From: an uncultured Gemmatimonadota bacterium
GTDB lineage: Bacteria > Gemmatimonadota > Gemmatimonadetes > Gemmatimonadales > GWC2-71-9
Direction: 5' to 3'
DNA: 12,677 nt
NCBI GenBank assembly: GCA_946479825.1
Contig: CAMLHU010000030.1
Location: 1 to 12,677 of the forward strand
The position numbers and the translations under genes were made by a program. Under the pieces are notes generated by a model. That model saw only the letters and a program-made list of their open reading frames with translations, was not told the origin of the DNA and did no database searches. The stretch's first letter is position 1; each line of letters opens with the position of its first letter. Below are positions 1 to 6,793 of the stretch, piece after piece.

Positions 1-1333
1 GGACGAGCTGATGCTCGCCTACACGGTGGGTGACGACCGGACCTGGGACGCGGAGCTCCTCCCGTGGGACATCATCGGCAGCCTTGGCCACGCCGAGGGG
101 CTGCGGGCGTCGGGGCTGCTCTCGGCCCGTGAGCACGCCGCGCTGCGCCGGGGGCTGCGGCAGGCGCTCGCGGCGGCCCGGGCGGGGCGGCTCGTCATCA
201 GCGAGGCGCACGAGGACGCCCACAGTGCGGTGGAGGACTGGCTCACGCGCCGGCTCGGATCGGCGGGCGAACGGATCCACACCGGGCGCTCGCGCAACGA
301 CCAGGTGGCCACCGACCTCCGGCTCTGGCTCAAGGACCGGCTTCTCGCCGTGCACGGCGCCGCGACCGGCGCGGTCGCGGCGCTGCTCGCCTTCGCGGGG
401 CGCCATCGGACGGCGCTCTGGCCCGGCTACACCCACACCCGGCGGGCGATGCCGTCGAGCGCGGCGCTCTGGGCCGCGGCGTACGCCGAGGGCGTGCTCG
501 ACTCGCTCGACGGCGTCGCGGCGCTGTGGCGGCGGGTGGACCGCTCGCCGCTGGGGAGCGCCGCCGGGTATGGCGCGCCGCTCCCGCTCAGGCGGGAGGT
601 GGCGGCGCGCGCGCTCGGGTTCGGGGCGGTGGAGCACGCGGTCACGTCGGTCCAGAACGGTCGCGGCAAGCTCGAGGCGGCGGTGCTCTTCGCCTGCGTC
701 GAGCTCGGCCACGACCTCGCCAAGCTCTCGACCGACGTGATCCTCTTCTCGGGCGAGGAATTCGGCCTGCTGCGGCTCCCGGCCGAGCTCGCGACCGGGT
801 CGAGCATCATGCCGCACAAGCGGAACCCCGACCTCTTCGAGCTCACCCGGGCGCGGGCCGCGGCGCTCGAGGGCGACCTCGCCGCGGCGCTGGCCCTGGG
901 ACGCGCGCTGCCGGGGGGATATCACCGCGACTTCCAGCTGCTCAAGGAGCCGCTCATCCGGGGGCTCCGGCGGACCGAGGAGATGCTCCGGGTGGTGGCC
1001 CACGCGGTGCCGCGGCTCGAGGTGGACCGGGCGCGCGGCCGCGCGATGCTGTCGGGGGGCGCGCTCGCGACCGATGAGGTGATGCGACGGGTGGAGACGG
1101 GCGTGCCCTTCCGGCGGGCCTACCGCGAGGGCGCCGGGGCGAACACGGGGGGGGAGAGCTTCCCCGCGCCGGCGCGGGCCGAGCTGGGCGCGCGGCGCGG
1201 GTCGACCGGCGGGGTGGGGCGGCCGGGGCTCGACCACATCCGCGCCCGGCTGCGCGCGGCGCGACGGTGGGCCGCGCGCGAGGAGCGGACCTTCCGCCGC
1301 GCGCTGGCGCGCCTCACCGGGGAGGGGCGATGA
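1..1333 (+). CDS. argH: Argininosuccinate lyase (partial, 5' end cut)
   Basis: Cytosolic last enzyme of arginine synthesis: splits argininosuccinate into arginine and fumarate. The frame is open through base 2 (codons Asp-Glu-Leu precede the ATG at 11), so the true start lies a little upstream and only a short N-terminal piece is missing; 443 codons are visible. Counting from the ATG at 11, family marks are HTGRSRNDQVATDL (90-103), PGYTHTRRAMPSS with the conserved His (138-150), SPLGSAAGYG (179-188) and the fumarase/aspartase-superfamily signature GSSIMPHKRNPD (263-274). The signature reads MPHKRNPD rather than the MPQKKNPD of Escherichia coli-type ArgH. Together with GYHRDFQLLKEPLI (303-316) this resembles the Bacteroidetes-like ArgH subgroup from memory of that family. 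A separate adenylosuccinate lyase is unlikely because of the HTGRSRNDQ and GYTH blocks. The last four bases overlap argR, implying co-transcription and coupled translation. Confidence 0.95.
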   Translation, partial: DELMLAYTVGDDRTWDAELLPWDIIGSLGHAEGLRASGLLSAREHAALRRGLRQALAAARAGRLVISEAHEDAHSAVEDWLTRRLGSAGERIHTGRSRNDQVATDLRLWLKDRLLAVHGAATGAVAALLAFAGRHRTALWPGYTHTRRAMPSSAALWAAAYAEGVLDSLDGVAALWRRVDRSPLGSAAGYGAPLPLRREVAARALGFGAVEHAVTSVQNGRGKLEAAVLFACVELGHDLAKLSTDVILFSGEEFGLLRLPAELATGSSIMPHKRNPDLFELTRARAAALEGDLAAALALGRALPGGYHRDFQLLKEPLIRGLRRTEEMLRVVAHAVPRLEVDRARGRAMLSGGALATDEVMRRVETGVPFRRAYREGAGANTGGESFPAPARAELGARRGSTGGVGRPGLDHIRARLRAARRWAAREERTFRRALARLTGEGR

Positions 1334-1776
1334 CTTCCGACCGCCGGAAGCGGCACCTCAAGATCCTCGAGCTCATCAGCGGCCGCCGCATCGGCACGCA
1401 GGAGGAGCTGGTCGAGGCGCTCCGCAGCGCCGGGTGGGACGTGACCCAGTCCTCCGTGAGCCGCGACATCTCGGCGCTCGGCCTGGTGAAGGTGGAGGGG
1501 GCGTACCAGAAGGCGCGGCGCGCGCTCAAGCCCGTGAGCGATCCCGACGAGCAGCGGATCGCCGACGGCCTGCTCACGGTGGACCCGGCCGGCGACGCGC
1601 TCGTGATCATCCACACGCCGCCGGGGGAGGCCAACGCCGTGGCGGCCGCGCTCGACCGGCTGGCGTGGCCGGAATTCGTGGGTACTATTGCGGGAGACGA
1701 CACGATCTTCGTGGCGGTGCGCGACGGGCGCGCCCAGCGGGAATTCCTGCGCCGGCTCCGGCGCCTCGGCGGCTGA
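1330..1776 (+). CDS. argR: Arginine repressor ArgR
   Basis: Hexameric arginine-sensing transcription factor that represses arginine synthesis genes and often activates catabolic ones. The protein has 148 residues, normal for the family. The N-terminal winged helix-turn-helix spans about residues 5-70, with the recognition-helix block SSVSRDISALGLVKV at 41-55. The C-terminal oligomerisation and arginine-binding domain carries GTIAGDDTI at 118-126, whose two Asp residues contact arginine in characterised ArgR proteins. I chose the ATG at 1330 rather than an upstream in-frame codon at 1267. It matches the family N-terminus, overlaps the argH stop as ATGA, and has GGAGG at 1321-1325 four bases ahead. 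Lying in the argH operon suggests autoregulation, but the operon promoter and any ARG box are outside the window. Confidence 0.95.
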   Translation: MTSDRRKRHLKILELISGRRIGTQEELVEALRSAGWDVTQSSVSRDISALGLVKVEGAYQKARRALKPVSDPDEQRIADGLLTVDPAGDALVIIHTPPGEANAVAAALDRLAWPEFVGTIAGDDTIFVAVRDGRAQREFLRRLRRLGG

Positions 1777-1789
1777 CGCCGACCCTTAC

Positions 1790-1795
1790 GGAGGG
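1790..1795 (+). promoter_or_regulatory. Ribosome-binding site of STAS-like gene
   Basis: GGAGGG lies three bases before the ATG at 1799 (GGAGG four bases before). It decides the start of the downstream small gene, whose frame is open further upstream to 1688 inside argR. Confidence 0.7.
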
Positions 1796-1798
1796 CCG

Positions 1799-2164
1799 AT
1801 GGCCCGCACGACCTTCATCACCGACAACGGCAAGCGGATCGCGCTGCTCGACTTCTCGGGGATCCTGACCGAGCAGGAGGGGCTCGACGCGATCGCCGAG
1901 GCGGCGCGGCTGGTGCAGGCGGAGCGGCCGAAGTCGGTCTACACCATCACCAACGTGAGCGGGGCCCGGTTCAACGCGACCACGCTCTCGGCGATGAAGC
2001 AGCTCGCCGCCGACAACGCGCCGTACGTGCGCGCGGGGGCGGTGCACGGGATGGGGACGCTGCACAAGGCGGCCTACCTGACCGTGATGTACTTCTCCCG
2101 CCGCCAGATCCCCGCCTTCGACACCTACGCCGCCGCGCTCGACTGGGTCAGGAAGCAGGACTGA
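1799..2164 (+). CDS. Small SpoIIAA/STAS-like protein
   Basis: 121 residues. The pattern is a beta-rich start (residues 4-22, with ALLDFSGILT), an amphipathic helix (about 25-42), a hydrophobic strand (YTITNVSG, 47-54), then further helix-strand units. This looks like the SpoIIAA-like or STAS/SEC14-type fold seen in small bacterial proteins, but I see no phosphorylatable-Ser motif of true anti-sigma-factor antagonists, so the biochemical role is unknown. No signal peptide or membrane segment is present, so it is probably cytosolic. It starts 22 bases after argR with a strong Shine-Dalgarno site and very likely belongs to the argH-argR transcript. Whether it relates to arginine is not shown. 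Its last 17 bases overlap the end of xdhC on the other strand. Confidence 0.8.
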   Translation: MARTTFITDNGKRIALLDFSGILTEQEGLDAIAEAARLVQAERPKSVYTITNVSGARFNATTLSAMKQLAADNAPYVRAGAVHGMGTLHKAAYLTVMYFSRRQIPAFDTYAAALDWVRKQD

Positions 2165-3212
2165 CGCCGGCCCCCGCCGTCGCCCGCGCGCCGCGCCCCC
2201 GCCGTACCCCCACCATCTCCGCCAGGATCGCCACCGCCACCTCCGCAGGCTCGCGCCCGCCGAGGTCGAGGCCGATCGGCCCGTGCAGCCGGGCCAGGTC
2301 TGCGTCGCCGAACCCCGCGGCACGGAGTCGCTCGCGCCGGCGCGCCTGGGTGCGGGCCGAGCCGATGACGCCGAGATAGGCGCAGGGGGAGCGCAGGGCG
2401 AGCTCCACCGCAGGCTCGTCGAACTTGGGGTCGTGGGAGAGCAGGCAGACGTACGTGGACGCGTCGAGCCCCGTCGCGGCGAAGACCTCGGCGGGCCAGC
2501 CTACGATGCGCTGGTCGGCGTCGGGGAAGCGCGACGCATCCACCAGCCCCGGGCGCGCGTCAGCCACCACCGTCCGGAAGCCCGCGGCCCGCGCCATCGG
2601 CACCAGCGCCTGCGCGATGTGCACGCCGCCGAAGATCACCAGCGTGGGCGCGGGGGCGAAGCACTCGACCAGGAGGCCCAGCTGGTTGCCCCCGTTGGTG
2701 ACGTGATAGGTCCCGGTGGCGTCGCGCCGGAGCGCGTCGGCGGCGACGGTGCGGATCGCTTCGAGCGTCACGGCGGGGAGGGGGAGCTTGCCGGTGGCTG
2801 TGCCGTCGGCGGAGACCGTGAGCCGCTGGCCCAGCAGCGGTCCCTCCAGCACCGTCACGACGGCGGTGGCCCGGTCGGCGCGCGCCGCGGCCAGGATCTC
2901 GGGCGCCACCCCGGGCTCGACCAGCACGGAGATCGTCCCACCGCAGGCGAGGCCCACCGACCAGGCGGTCTCGTCGGTCACTCCCCACGTCACGAGCCTG
3001 GGCGTGCCGCGCGTCAGGGCGGCCCGGATCTCGTCCGCCGCCGCCTGTTCCACGCATCCCCCCGACACCGAGCCGGCCGTCGTGCCGTCCGCGCCCGCGA
3101 GCAGCGTCGCGCCCGCACCGCGCGGCGCCGAGCCCCACACGGAGGTCACCACCGCGCGGCCCACGGGGCCGCGGCCCTGCATCGCGTCGAGGTCTGCGAG
3201 GAGTTCGCGCAT
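2148..3212 (-). CDS. xdhC: XdhC/CoxI-family molybdenum hydroxylase maturation factor
   Basis: 354 residues. XdhC proteins bind molybdenum cofactor, support its sulfuration and deliver it to xanthine dehydrogenase-family enzymes in the cytosol. The N-terminal XdhC/CoxI domain shows GSAPRGAGATLL (27-38), AGSVSGGCVE (46-55) and the Cys-containing ACGGTISVLVEPG (89-101). The C-terminal Rossmann-like domain starts at LVIFGGVHIAQAL (191-203) and includes YLGVIGSARTQARRRERL (279-296) and HGPIGLDLGGREPAEVAVAIL (310-330). The glycine-rich loop is FGGVHIAQ where many family members read FGAGHVAQ, a small variation in the nucleotide-type loop. The ATG at 3212 shares one base with the DUF983 stop (TGATG), so the genes are translationally coupled. 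The frame stays open far upstream, but that extension overlaps two real genes and was not used. Confidence 0.92.
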   Translation of the reverse strand: MRELLADLDAMQGRGPVGRAVVTSVWGSAPRGAGATLLAGADGTTAGSVSGGCVEQAAADEIRAALTRGTPRLVTWGVTDETAWSVGLACGGTISVLVEPGVAPEILAAARADRATAVVTVLEGPLLGQRLTVSADGTATGKLPLPAVTLEAIRTVAADALRRDATGTYHVTNGGNQLGLLVECFAPAPTLVIFGGVHIAQALVPMARAAGFRTVVADARPGLVDASRFPDADQRIVGWPAEVFAATGLDASTYVCLLSHDPKFDEPAVELALRSPCAYLGVIGSARTQARRRERLRAAGFGDADLARLHGPIGLDLGGREPAEVAVAILAEMVGVRRGRGARATAGAGVSPAS

Positions 3213-3592
3213 CAGCGGTCGCCGTCGGCCCGGGGGTTGAACGTGAGGTCGAACGCGAGGAAGAGCGTCTTCGAGAACGGATAGAACAGTACCGGCAGCA
3301 GCACCATGAGCGCCGCGCCGCCGTACTGCAGCAGCGTCCAGGGCGGGTCCGGCCAGGTGACGATCACCCAGGCCAGGAAGATGGCGGCGAAGATGAGCTC
3401 GGCGGCGACGATGTTGAACATGTATGCGCCGACGACGTACCCCTGCTCGCCGCGTTCGAGCCGGATGCCGCAGGCCGGGCAGCGATCCTTCATCCGGAAC
3501 CAGCCGTCGAACACGCGGGCGCCGCCGCAGGCGGGGCACCGGAGCCGGAGGGCCCGCAGGTACAGGATCCCCTTCCGGACGGCCAGGCTCAC
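3212..3592 (-). CDS. DUF983 zinc-ribbon membrane protein
   Basis: 126 residues with a GTG start. Two CPAC-G pairs (Cys 19/22 and Cys 38/41) form a likely four-Cys zinc ribbon on the cytosolic side. They are followed by two hydrophobic segments, roughly residues 56-79 and 86-107, and a short charged tail ending NPRADGDR. This layout and the length match the DUF983 family, whose function is not established; members turn up beside cytochrome-oxidase and other redox genes. The start is supported by GGAGAGGA just upstream. Here it sits between the CoxG-like and xdhC genes, sharing one base with xdhC, so it is part of the same operon. A role in the same enzyme-maturation process is inference only. 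Confidence 0.88.
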   Translation of the reverse strand: MSLAVRKGILYLRALRLRCPACGGARVFDGWFRMKDRCPACGIRLERGEQGYVVGAYMFNIVAAELIFAAIFLAWVIVTWPDPPWTLLQYGGAALMVLLPVLFYPFSKTLFLAFDLTFNPRADGDR

Positions 3593-3597
3593 GCCGA

Positions 3598-3605
3598 TCC
3601 TCTCC
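3598..3605 (-). promoter_or_regulatory. Ribosome-binding site of DUF983 gene
   Basis: On the minus strand GGAGAGGA ends five bases before the GTG at 3592. It supports that non-ATG start after a 69-base gap from the CoxG-like gene. The gap holds nothing else that I recognise. Confidence 0.6.
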
Positions 3606-3661
3606 GCTGACGACGGGGCGCCGCGATGTGGGCGGGGGCGGGGAGGAGGGCGCGCACGGCG

Positions 3662-4111
3662 TCAGCCCCCGGCGGAGACCTTCGCCGCGAAGTCGTCCCA
3701 GAAGCGCTCGACGAGCTTGCGGACCGCCGGCTCGAGCGCCTCGCCCGCCATCCCGGCGAGCCGGCCTTCGCCCTCTCCCTCCGCGGTCCAGTCGAGCCGC
3801 GTGCCGGCGCCGTCGTCGGTGAGGACGAAGGTCGCCTTCGCGTTGACCGTCGTGCCCATCGCGGTGCCGGAGACGAGCAGCGTTCCGCGTTCCGGTTCGG
3901 TCAGGTCGGTCTGCCGGACGTCGAGCGGCGCGCGGAGCTTGAAGAAGCCGAGGCCGATCGCGACGGTCACGGTGAACCGCCCGGGGCCGGCGGGTTCGAT
4001 GGACTCGACCGCCGAAGTGTCGCCGGTGACCGCGCGCGGGTCGAGGAGGCGGGCCCACACGCGCTCGCGCGGCGCGGCGACGTGGCGGGAGCCGGCAAGG
4101 GCGATCCGCAT
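3662..4111 (-). CDS. CoxG-like SRPBCC-fold protein
   Basis: 149 residues. The sequence fits the CoxG/SRPBCC (Bet v1-like) family, cytosolic or membrane-associated helpers encoded beside CO dehydrogenase and related molybdenum hydroxylases. In characterised CO dehydrogenase systems CoxG helps attach the enzyme to the membrane. Family marks include the opening GSRHVAAPRERVWARLLDP (7-25), the central ESIEPAGPGRFTVTVAIGLG (36-55) and the amphipathic C-terminal helix ALEPAVRKLVERFWDDFAAKV (125-145). Two adjacent ATG codons exist, at 4114 and 4111. GAGGA touches the first but lies three bases from the second, so I prefer 4111. The start overlaps the stop of the upstream nucleotidyltransferase gene, indicating translational coupling. 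Other SRPBCC proteins have unrelated ligands, so the CoxG assignment rests partly on the neighbours. Confidence 0.85.
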   Translation of the reverse strand: MRIALAGSRHVAAPRERVWARLLDPRAVTGDTSAVESIEPAGPGRFTVTVAIGLGFFKLRAPLDVRQTDLTEPERGTLLVSGTAMGTTVNAKATFVLTDDGAGTRLDWTAEGEGEGRLAGMAGEALEPAVRKLVERFWDDFAAKVSAGG

Positions 4112-4737
4112 CATTCCTCGTCGAGCCGGGCGAGGTCGTCCGGCGTGTCGATGTCGGGGTTCCGCCCCTCGACGGCGACCGTGGTCACGAGGTCGGGGCG
4201 CCGCAGGAGCAGGGGGCCGAGCCCGGTGTCGCCCTCGAGCTCGGCCGCGAGGCGCCACGCGGACCGGGCGACGATGATCGGATGGCCCGGGGCCTCGGGG
4301 TCGGCGCTGTACGCGGGGCGGACCACCGGGCCCGCGCCGCCGCGCCACGCCTCCACCACCCGCCGGATGGCCGCGATCGGGACCCGTGGCTGGTCGCCCA
4401 GCACGACGAGGGCCGCGTCCGGGGGCGGGAGCAGCGCCAGCTGATCGAGGGCGTCGAACCCGAGGCGCAGCGAGTGCGACAGGCCGAGGCCGGGGGCCGG
4501 GTTCATCACCACCCGGAGCCCGCGGTCGCGGGCCAGCTGGCGCAATGCGGTGTTGCGTCCGGGCACCACGGCGACGCCGCCGTGGATCAGTCCTTCATCG
4601 CGGGCGCGGGCCAGGGTGTCGAGGGTGTAGGCGACGAGCGGCCGGCCGCGATGGGGGCGGAGGAGCTTGCCGCCGCCGAATCGGCGGGCCTCGCCGGCGG
4701 CGAGGAGGAGGGCGTACAGAGCGGGTTCGTCAGGCAC
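4111..4737 (-). CDS. MocA/MobA-like molybdenum cofactor nucleotidyltransferase
   Basis: 208 residues from a GTG start. Predicted cytosolic enzyme that transfers a nucleotide, probably CMP from CTP, onto molybdopterin, making the dinucleotide cofactor used by xanthine dehydrogenase-family enzymes. The N-terminal nucleotide-binding loop is LLAAGEARRFGGGKLL (11-26). The metal-site block VVLGDQPRV (111-119) has the GDQP form typical of the MocA/CoxI-associated subgroup. PGHPIIV (150-156) and NPDIDTPDDLARL (193-205) complete the fold. CMP versus GMP specificity cannot be settled by eye; the xdhC and CoxG-like neighbours favour the cytidylyl type. I chose GTG 4737 because the conserved domain begins at once. 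An earlier TTG at 4803 would add 22 uncharacteristic residues. There is no Shine-Dalgarno site, but a TACCTT hexamer lies six bases upstream. It is the first gene of a four-gene operon. Confidence 0.88.
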   Translation of the reverse strand: MPDEPALYALLLAAGEARRFGGGKLLRPHRGRPLVAYTLDTLARARDEGLIHGGVAVVPGRNTALRQLARDRGLRVVMNPAPGLGLSHSLRLGFDALDQLALLPPPDAALVVLGDQPRVPIAAIRRVVEAWRGGAGPVVRPAYSADPEAPGHPIIVARSAWRLAAELEGDTGLGPLLLRRPDLVTTVAVEGRNPDIDTPDDLARLDEE

Positions 4738-4743
4738 GCGTGA

Positions 4744-4749
4744 AAGGTA
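4744..4749 (-). promoter_or_regulatory. Candidate -10 box of mocA-like operon (leaderless)
   Basis: TACCTT on the minus strand ends six bases before the GTG at 4737. That spacing would put transcription start at or next to the start codon, and no Shine-Dalgarno sequence is present. I see no clear -35 element 16-18 bases further upstream. Confidence 0.35.
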
Positions 4750-4794
4750 ATGGAGGTACGGAACGTGCGGCCGCAGGCGTCGGCGGACCGGGCC

Positions 4795-4823
4795 TTGTTC
4801 CAATCCCCTGGCGCGGGTACGCT
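4795..4823 (+). promoter_or_regulatory. Candidate sigma-70-type promoter upstream of glycosyltransferase
   Basis: TTGTTC (4795-4800), a 17-base spacer and TACGCT (4818-4823) point toward the glycosyltransferase gene. Each hexamer matches about half the consensus. The -10 lies at one arm of a short dyad, GGTAC (4816-4820) and GTACC (4830-4834), which could be an operator. It is an alternative or addition to the box at 4866. Confidence 0.3.
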
Positions 4824-4865
4824 ATGGCGGTACCGACCCGTCATCGCGCCGTGACCGTGAGCGCT

Positions 4866-4871
4866 TAACCT
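4866..4871 (+). promoter_or_regulatory. Candidate -10 box of glycosyltransferase gene (leaderless)
   Basis: TAACCT ends seven bases before the ATG at 4879, with no Shine-Dalgarno sequence between. The position fits a leaderless transcript starting at the A of ATG. No convincing -35 is visible at normal spacing. Confidence 0.35.
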
Positions 4872-4878
4872 GGGCACC

Positions 4879-6030
4879 ATGCGGATCGCGATCTTCTCGG
4901 AAGTCTATTGGCCGATGGTGAGCGGGGTGGCGGTCACGCTCCCCCGGCTCGTGGACGCGCTCGAGCAGCGCGGCCACGCCGTGCGCGTGTACACCGCCAC
5001 CTACGCGCTGCCCGACGGCGAGCGGCCGAGGCCGGAGGTGCACCAGTCGCCCAGCGCGCCCTTCTTCCTCTCCCCGGACGTGCAGTGGGCGTTCCCGCGG
5101 CCGGGGGAGATCGCGGCCGACCTCCGCGCGTTCCGGCCCGATTTGGTGCACGTTGCGACCGAGTTTGCGATGGGCGCGGCGGGGATCCGCGCCGCGGCCC
5201 AGCTCCGGGTGCCGGTCATCGCGTCGGCGCACACCGACTACGAGCGCTACGCCGCGCGATACGGCGTGGCGTGGGCCGTCGAGTGGGGATGGCCCTACCT
5301 GCGCTGGTTCTACCGCCACGCCGCCCGGGTGCTGGTCCCGTCCCACTCCTACGAGGCGCACCTGCACCGGCGCGGCGTGATGCATACGGGGATCTGGACC
5401 CGCGGGGTGGACGGGCGGGTGTTCTCGCCGGCGCACCGGAGCGCCGAGTGGCGGGCCCGGTGGGGGGCGGGGCCGGACGACCTGATCGTCACCTACATCG
5501 GCCGCCTCGCCGCGGAAAAGAACCTCCGGCTCCTGCTCGACGCCTGGGCCTCGCTCGGCGCGCGCCGCGGGAACGCGCGGCTCGTGTTCGCGGGACGCGG
5601 GCCGATGGAGGAGGAGATCGTTCGGCGCCGGCTCCCGGGGGTGCACGTCGCCGGCCTGCTGCGCGGGGCCGAGCTCTCGGCGGCCTTCGCCTCCGCGGAC
5701 CTTTTCGTCTTCCCCTCGACCACCGAGACGTTCGGCAACTCGCTCCTCGAGGCGATGGCCTCGGGACTCCCGGCGATCGCCGCGGGGGCGGGCGGCGTGC
5801 TCGAGTTCGCGCGCGACGGGGTGAACTGCCGGGTGGCGGCGCCGGAAAGCGCGCCCGCGCTCGCCGACGCCATCGCGGAGCTGCTCGCCGACCCGGCCGA
5901 GCGCGCGCGCCTCGCCGCGGGCGCGCTCGATACCGCGCGCGCCCGCGACTGGGATCGGATCTACGACGATCTCGTGGAAGGACAGTACCGACCGGTGGCC
6001 CAGGGCGGGGCAGGCCGGCGCGCGGCGTGA
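4879..6030 (+). CDS. GT4-family glycosyltransferase
   Basis: 383 residues, normal for GT-B fold, retaining GT4 enzymes that move a sugar from a nucleotide-sugar donor to a lipid or glycan acceptor at the inner face of the membrane. The N-terminal acceptor domain begins with IFSEVYWPMVSGVAVTLPRL (5-24, the glycine-rich loop) and includes LVHVATEFAMGAAGI (89-103) and SAHTDYERYAARYG (116-129). The C-terminal donor domain shows YIGRLAAEKNL (206-216, the Arg/Lys pair that holds donor phosphates), FAGRGPMEEEI (237-247) and the E-x7-E motif from Glu283 to Glu291 within TTETFGNSLLEAMASG. The N-terminal half resembles MgtA- and PimB-like mannosyltransferases that act on glycolipids, but donor and acceptor are not determinable here. 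It stands alone, flanked by genes on the other strand. The ATG at 4879 directly precedes the conserved fold. Confidence 0.93.
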   Translation: MRIAIFSEVYWPMVSGVAVTLPRLVDALEQRGHAVRVYTATYALPDGERPRPEVHQSPSAPFFLSPDVQWAFPRPGEIAADLRAFRPDLVHVATEFAMGAAGIRAAAQLRVPVIASAHTDYERYAARYGVAWAVEWGWPYLRWFYRHAARVLVPSHSYEAHLHRRGVMHTGIWTRGVDGRVFSPAHRSAEWRARWGAGPDDLIVTYIGRLAAEKNLRLLLDAWASLGARRGNARLVFAGRGPMEEEIVRRRLPGVHVAGLLRGAELSAAFASADLFVFPSTTETFGNSLLEAMASGLPAIAAGAGGVLEFARDGVNCRVAAPESAPALADAIAELLADPAERARLAAGALDTARARDWDRIYDDLVEGQYRPVAQGGAGRRAA

Positions 6031-6044
6031 GGGGGGACGGACGA

Positions 6045-6063
6045 GTCGCCGATCATCAGCGAC
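6045..6063. repeat. 19-bp near-palindrome in convergent gap
   Basis: GTCGCCGAT and ATCAGCGAC flank one central base, matching at eight of nine arm positions. In a minus-strand transcript the odd position becomes a U-G pair, giving an 8-bp stem with a three-base loop. It lies 15 bases past the glycosyltransferase stop and about 80 bases beyond the HAD phosphatase stop. No U-tract follows on either strand, so a classic intrinsic terminator is unproven. Confidence 0.35.
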
Positions 6064-6098
6064 CTTGCATCAGAAGCCGGAGCTACCTGGTCGTTTGC

Positions 6099-6126
6099 GG
6101 ATAGCGGATAGCGGATAGCGGATAGC
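6099..6126 (+). repeat. Heptamer tandem repeat (GGATAGC)x4
   Basis: Four perfect units of GGATAGC between the convergent glycosyltransferase and HAD phosphatase genes. A partial unit flanks it on the left (GC at 6097-6098). Each unit contains TAG on the plus strand. Because seven is not a multiple of three, the TAG occurs in all three plus-strand frames. The tract is followed by a pyrimidine-rich stretch to the end of the phosphatase gene. Confidence 0.9.
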
Positions 6127-6142
6127 GTCTCTTACTTCTCCC

Positions 6143-6787
6143 TTACCCCTCCCCCACCAGCCCCACCAACTCACCCGGTCGCTCCAGCCAGAAATCGGGC
6201 GTCGTGTGCACCAGCTGCTCGCGCCGGAACGGGCCCCAGAGCACCGCGGCGGTGCGGACGCCGGCGGCGCGGCCCGACTCCATGTCGTGCGTGCTGTCGC
6301 CGATGTAGATCGCCTCGGCCGCGGACACGCCCATCTGGTCGAGCGCGCGGAGCACCGGCTCCGGATGCGGCTTGGGGTTCTCCACGTCGTCGGCGCCGAC
6401 GATGACCTCGAAGTGGCCGGCGAGGCCGATCACCCGGAGTCCCCGCTCGGCGCCCGAGCGGTTCTTGCTGGTGACGAGCCCCAGCCGGACCCCGCGGGTG
6501 CGTACCGCGCGGATGGCCTCGGGGACGCCGGGATAGGCCGACACCCGGGCGTCGTGGTGGCCGAGGTTGTACTCGCGGTAGGTGGCGATGAGCTCGGCCA
6601 TCCGTTCGGGCGTGTCGGCGTACGGGGCGAACTGGACCCGCAGGGGGGTGCCGAGCCCGGCGAGCCACTCGGCGTCGGAGCGCCGCGGCAGGCCGTGGAC
6701 CTCGGTGGTGTGATGGTAGCTGTCCAGGATGAGGCGCACCGAGTCGAGCAGCGTGCCGTCGAGGTCGAAGAGCAGCGTGGTCGGCAT
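6143..6787 (-). CDS. HAD-superfamily phosphatase (phosphoglycolate phosphatase/PpaX-like)
   Basis: 214 residues, the usual size for the Gph/PpaX branch with an alpha-helical cap. All four HAD motifs are intact: LLFDLDGTLLDS (5-16; nucleophile Asp8, acid Asp10), VTSKNR (105-110; motif II Thr106), NPKPHP (137-142; motif III Lys139) and YIGDSTHDM (161-169; metal-binding Asp164 and Asp168). The cap lies between about residues 17 and 85. Known members hydrolyse phosphoglycolate or pyrophosphate; the substrate here cannot be read from the sequence. It is a soluble cytosolic enzyme with no signal peptide. The ATG at 6787 begins right at the conserved first strand. There is no Shine-Dalgarno site, but TACCCT lies six bases upstream. 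It is transcribed alone and divergently from the substrate-binding protein gene. Confidence 0.9.
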   Translation of the reverse strand: MPTTLLFDLDGTLLDSVRLILDSYHHTTEVHGLPRRSDAEWLAGLGTPLRVQFAPYADTPERMAELIATYREYNLGHHDARVSAYPGVPEAIRAVRTRGVRLGLVTSKNRSGAERGLRVIGLAGHFEVIVGADDVENPKPHPEPVLRALDQMGVSAAEAIYIGDSTHDMESGRAAGVRTAAVLWGPFRREQLVHTTPDFWLERPGELVGLVGEG

Positions 6788-6793
6788 CGCGGA

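Noticed and set aside
1766..1782. Hairpin TCGGCG-N5-CGCCGA at the argR stop as a terminator
   Set aside because: The stem has only six pairs, there is no U-run, and a well-spaced ribosome-binding site and gene follow at once. Stems of this size are common by chance in such GC-rich DNA.
3213..4058. N-terminal extension of xdhC to a 636-residue protein
   Set aside because: The extra 282 residues overlap the DUF983 and CoxG-like genes in another frame and are low-complexity. The ATG at 3212 gives the normal XdhC N-terminus.
6099..6126. CRISPR array or phage attachment site
   Set aside because: The units are seven bases with no spacers, and no cas, integrase or tRNA gene is near.
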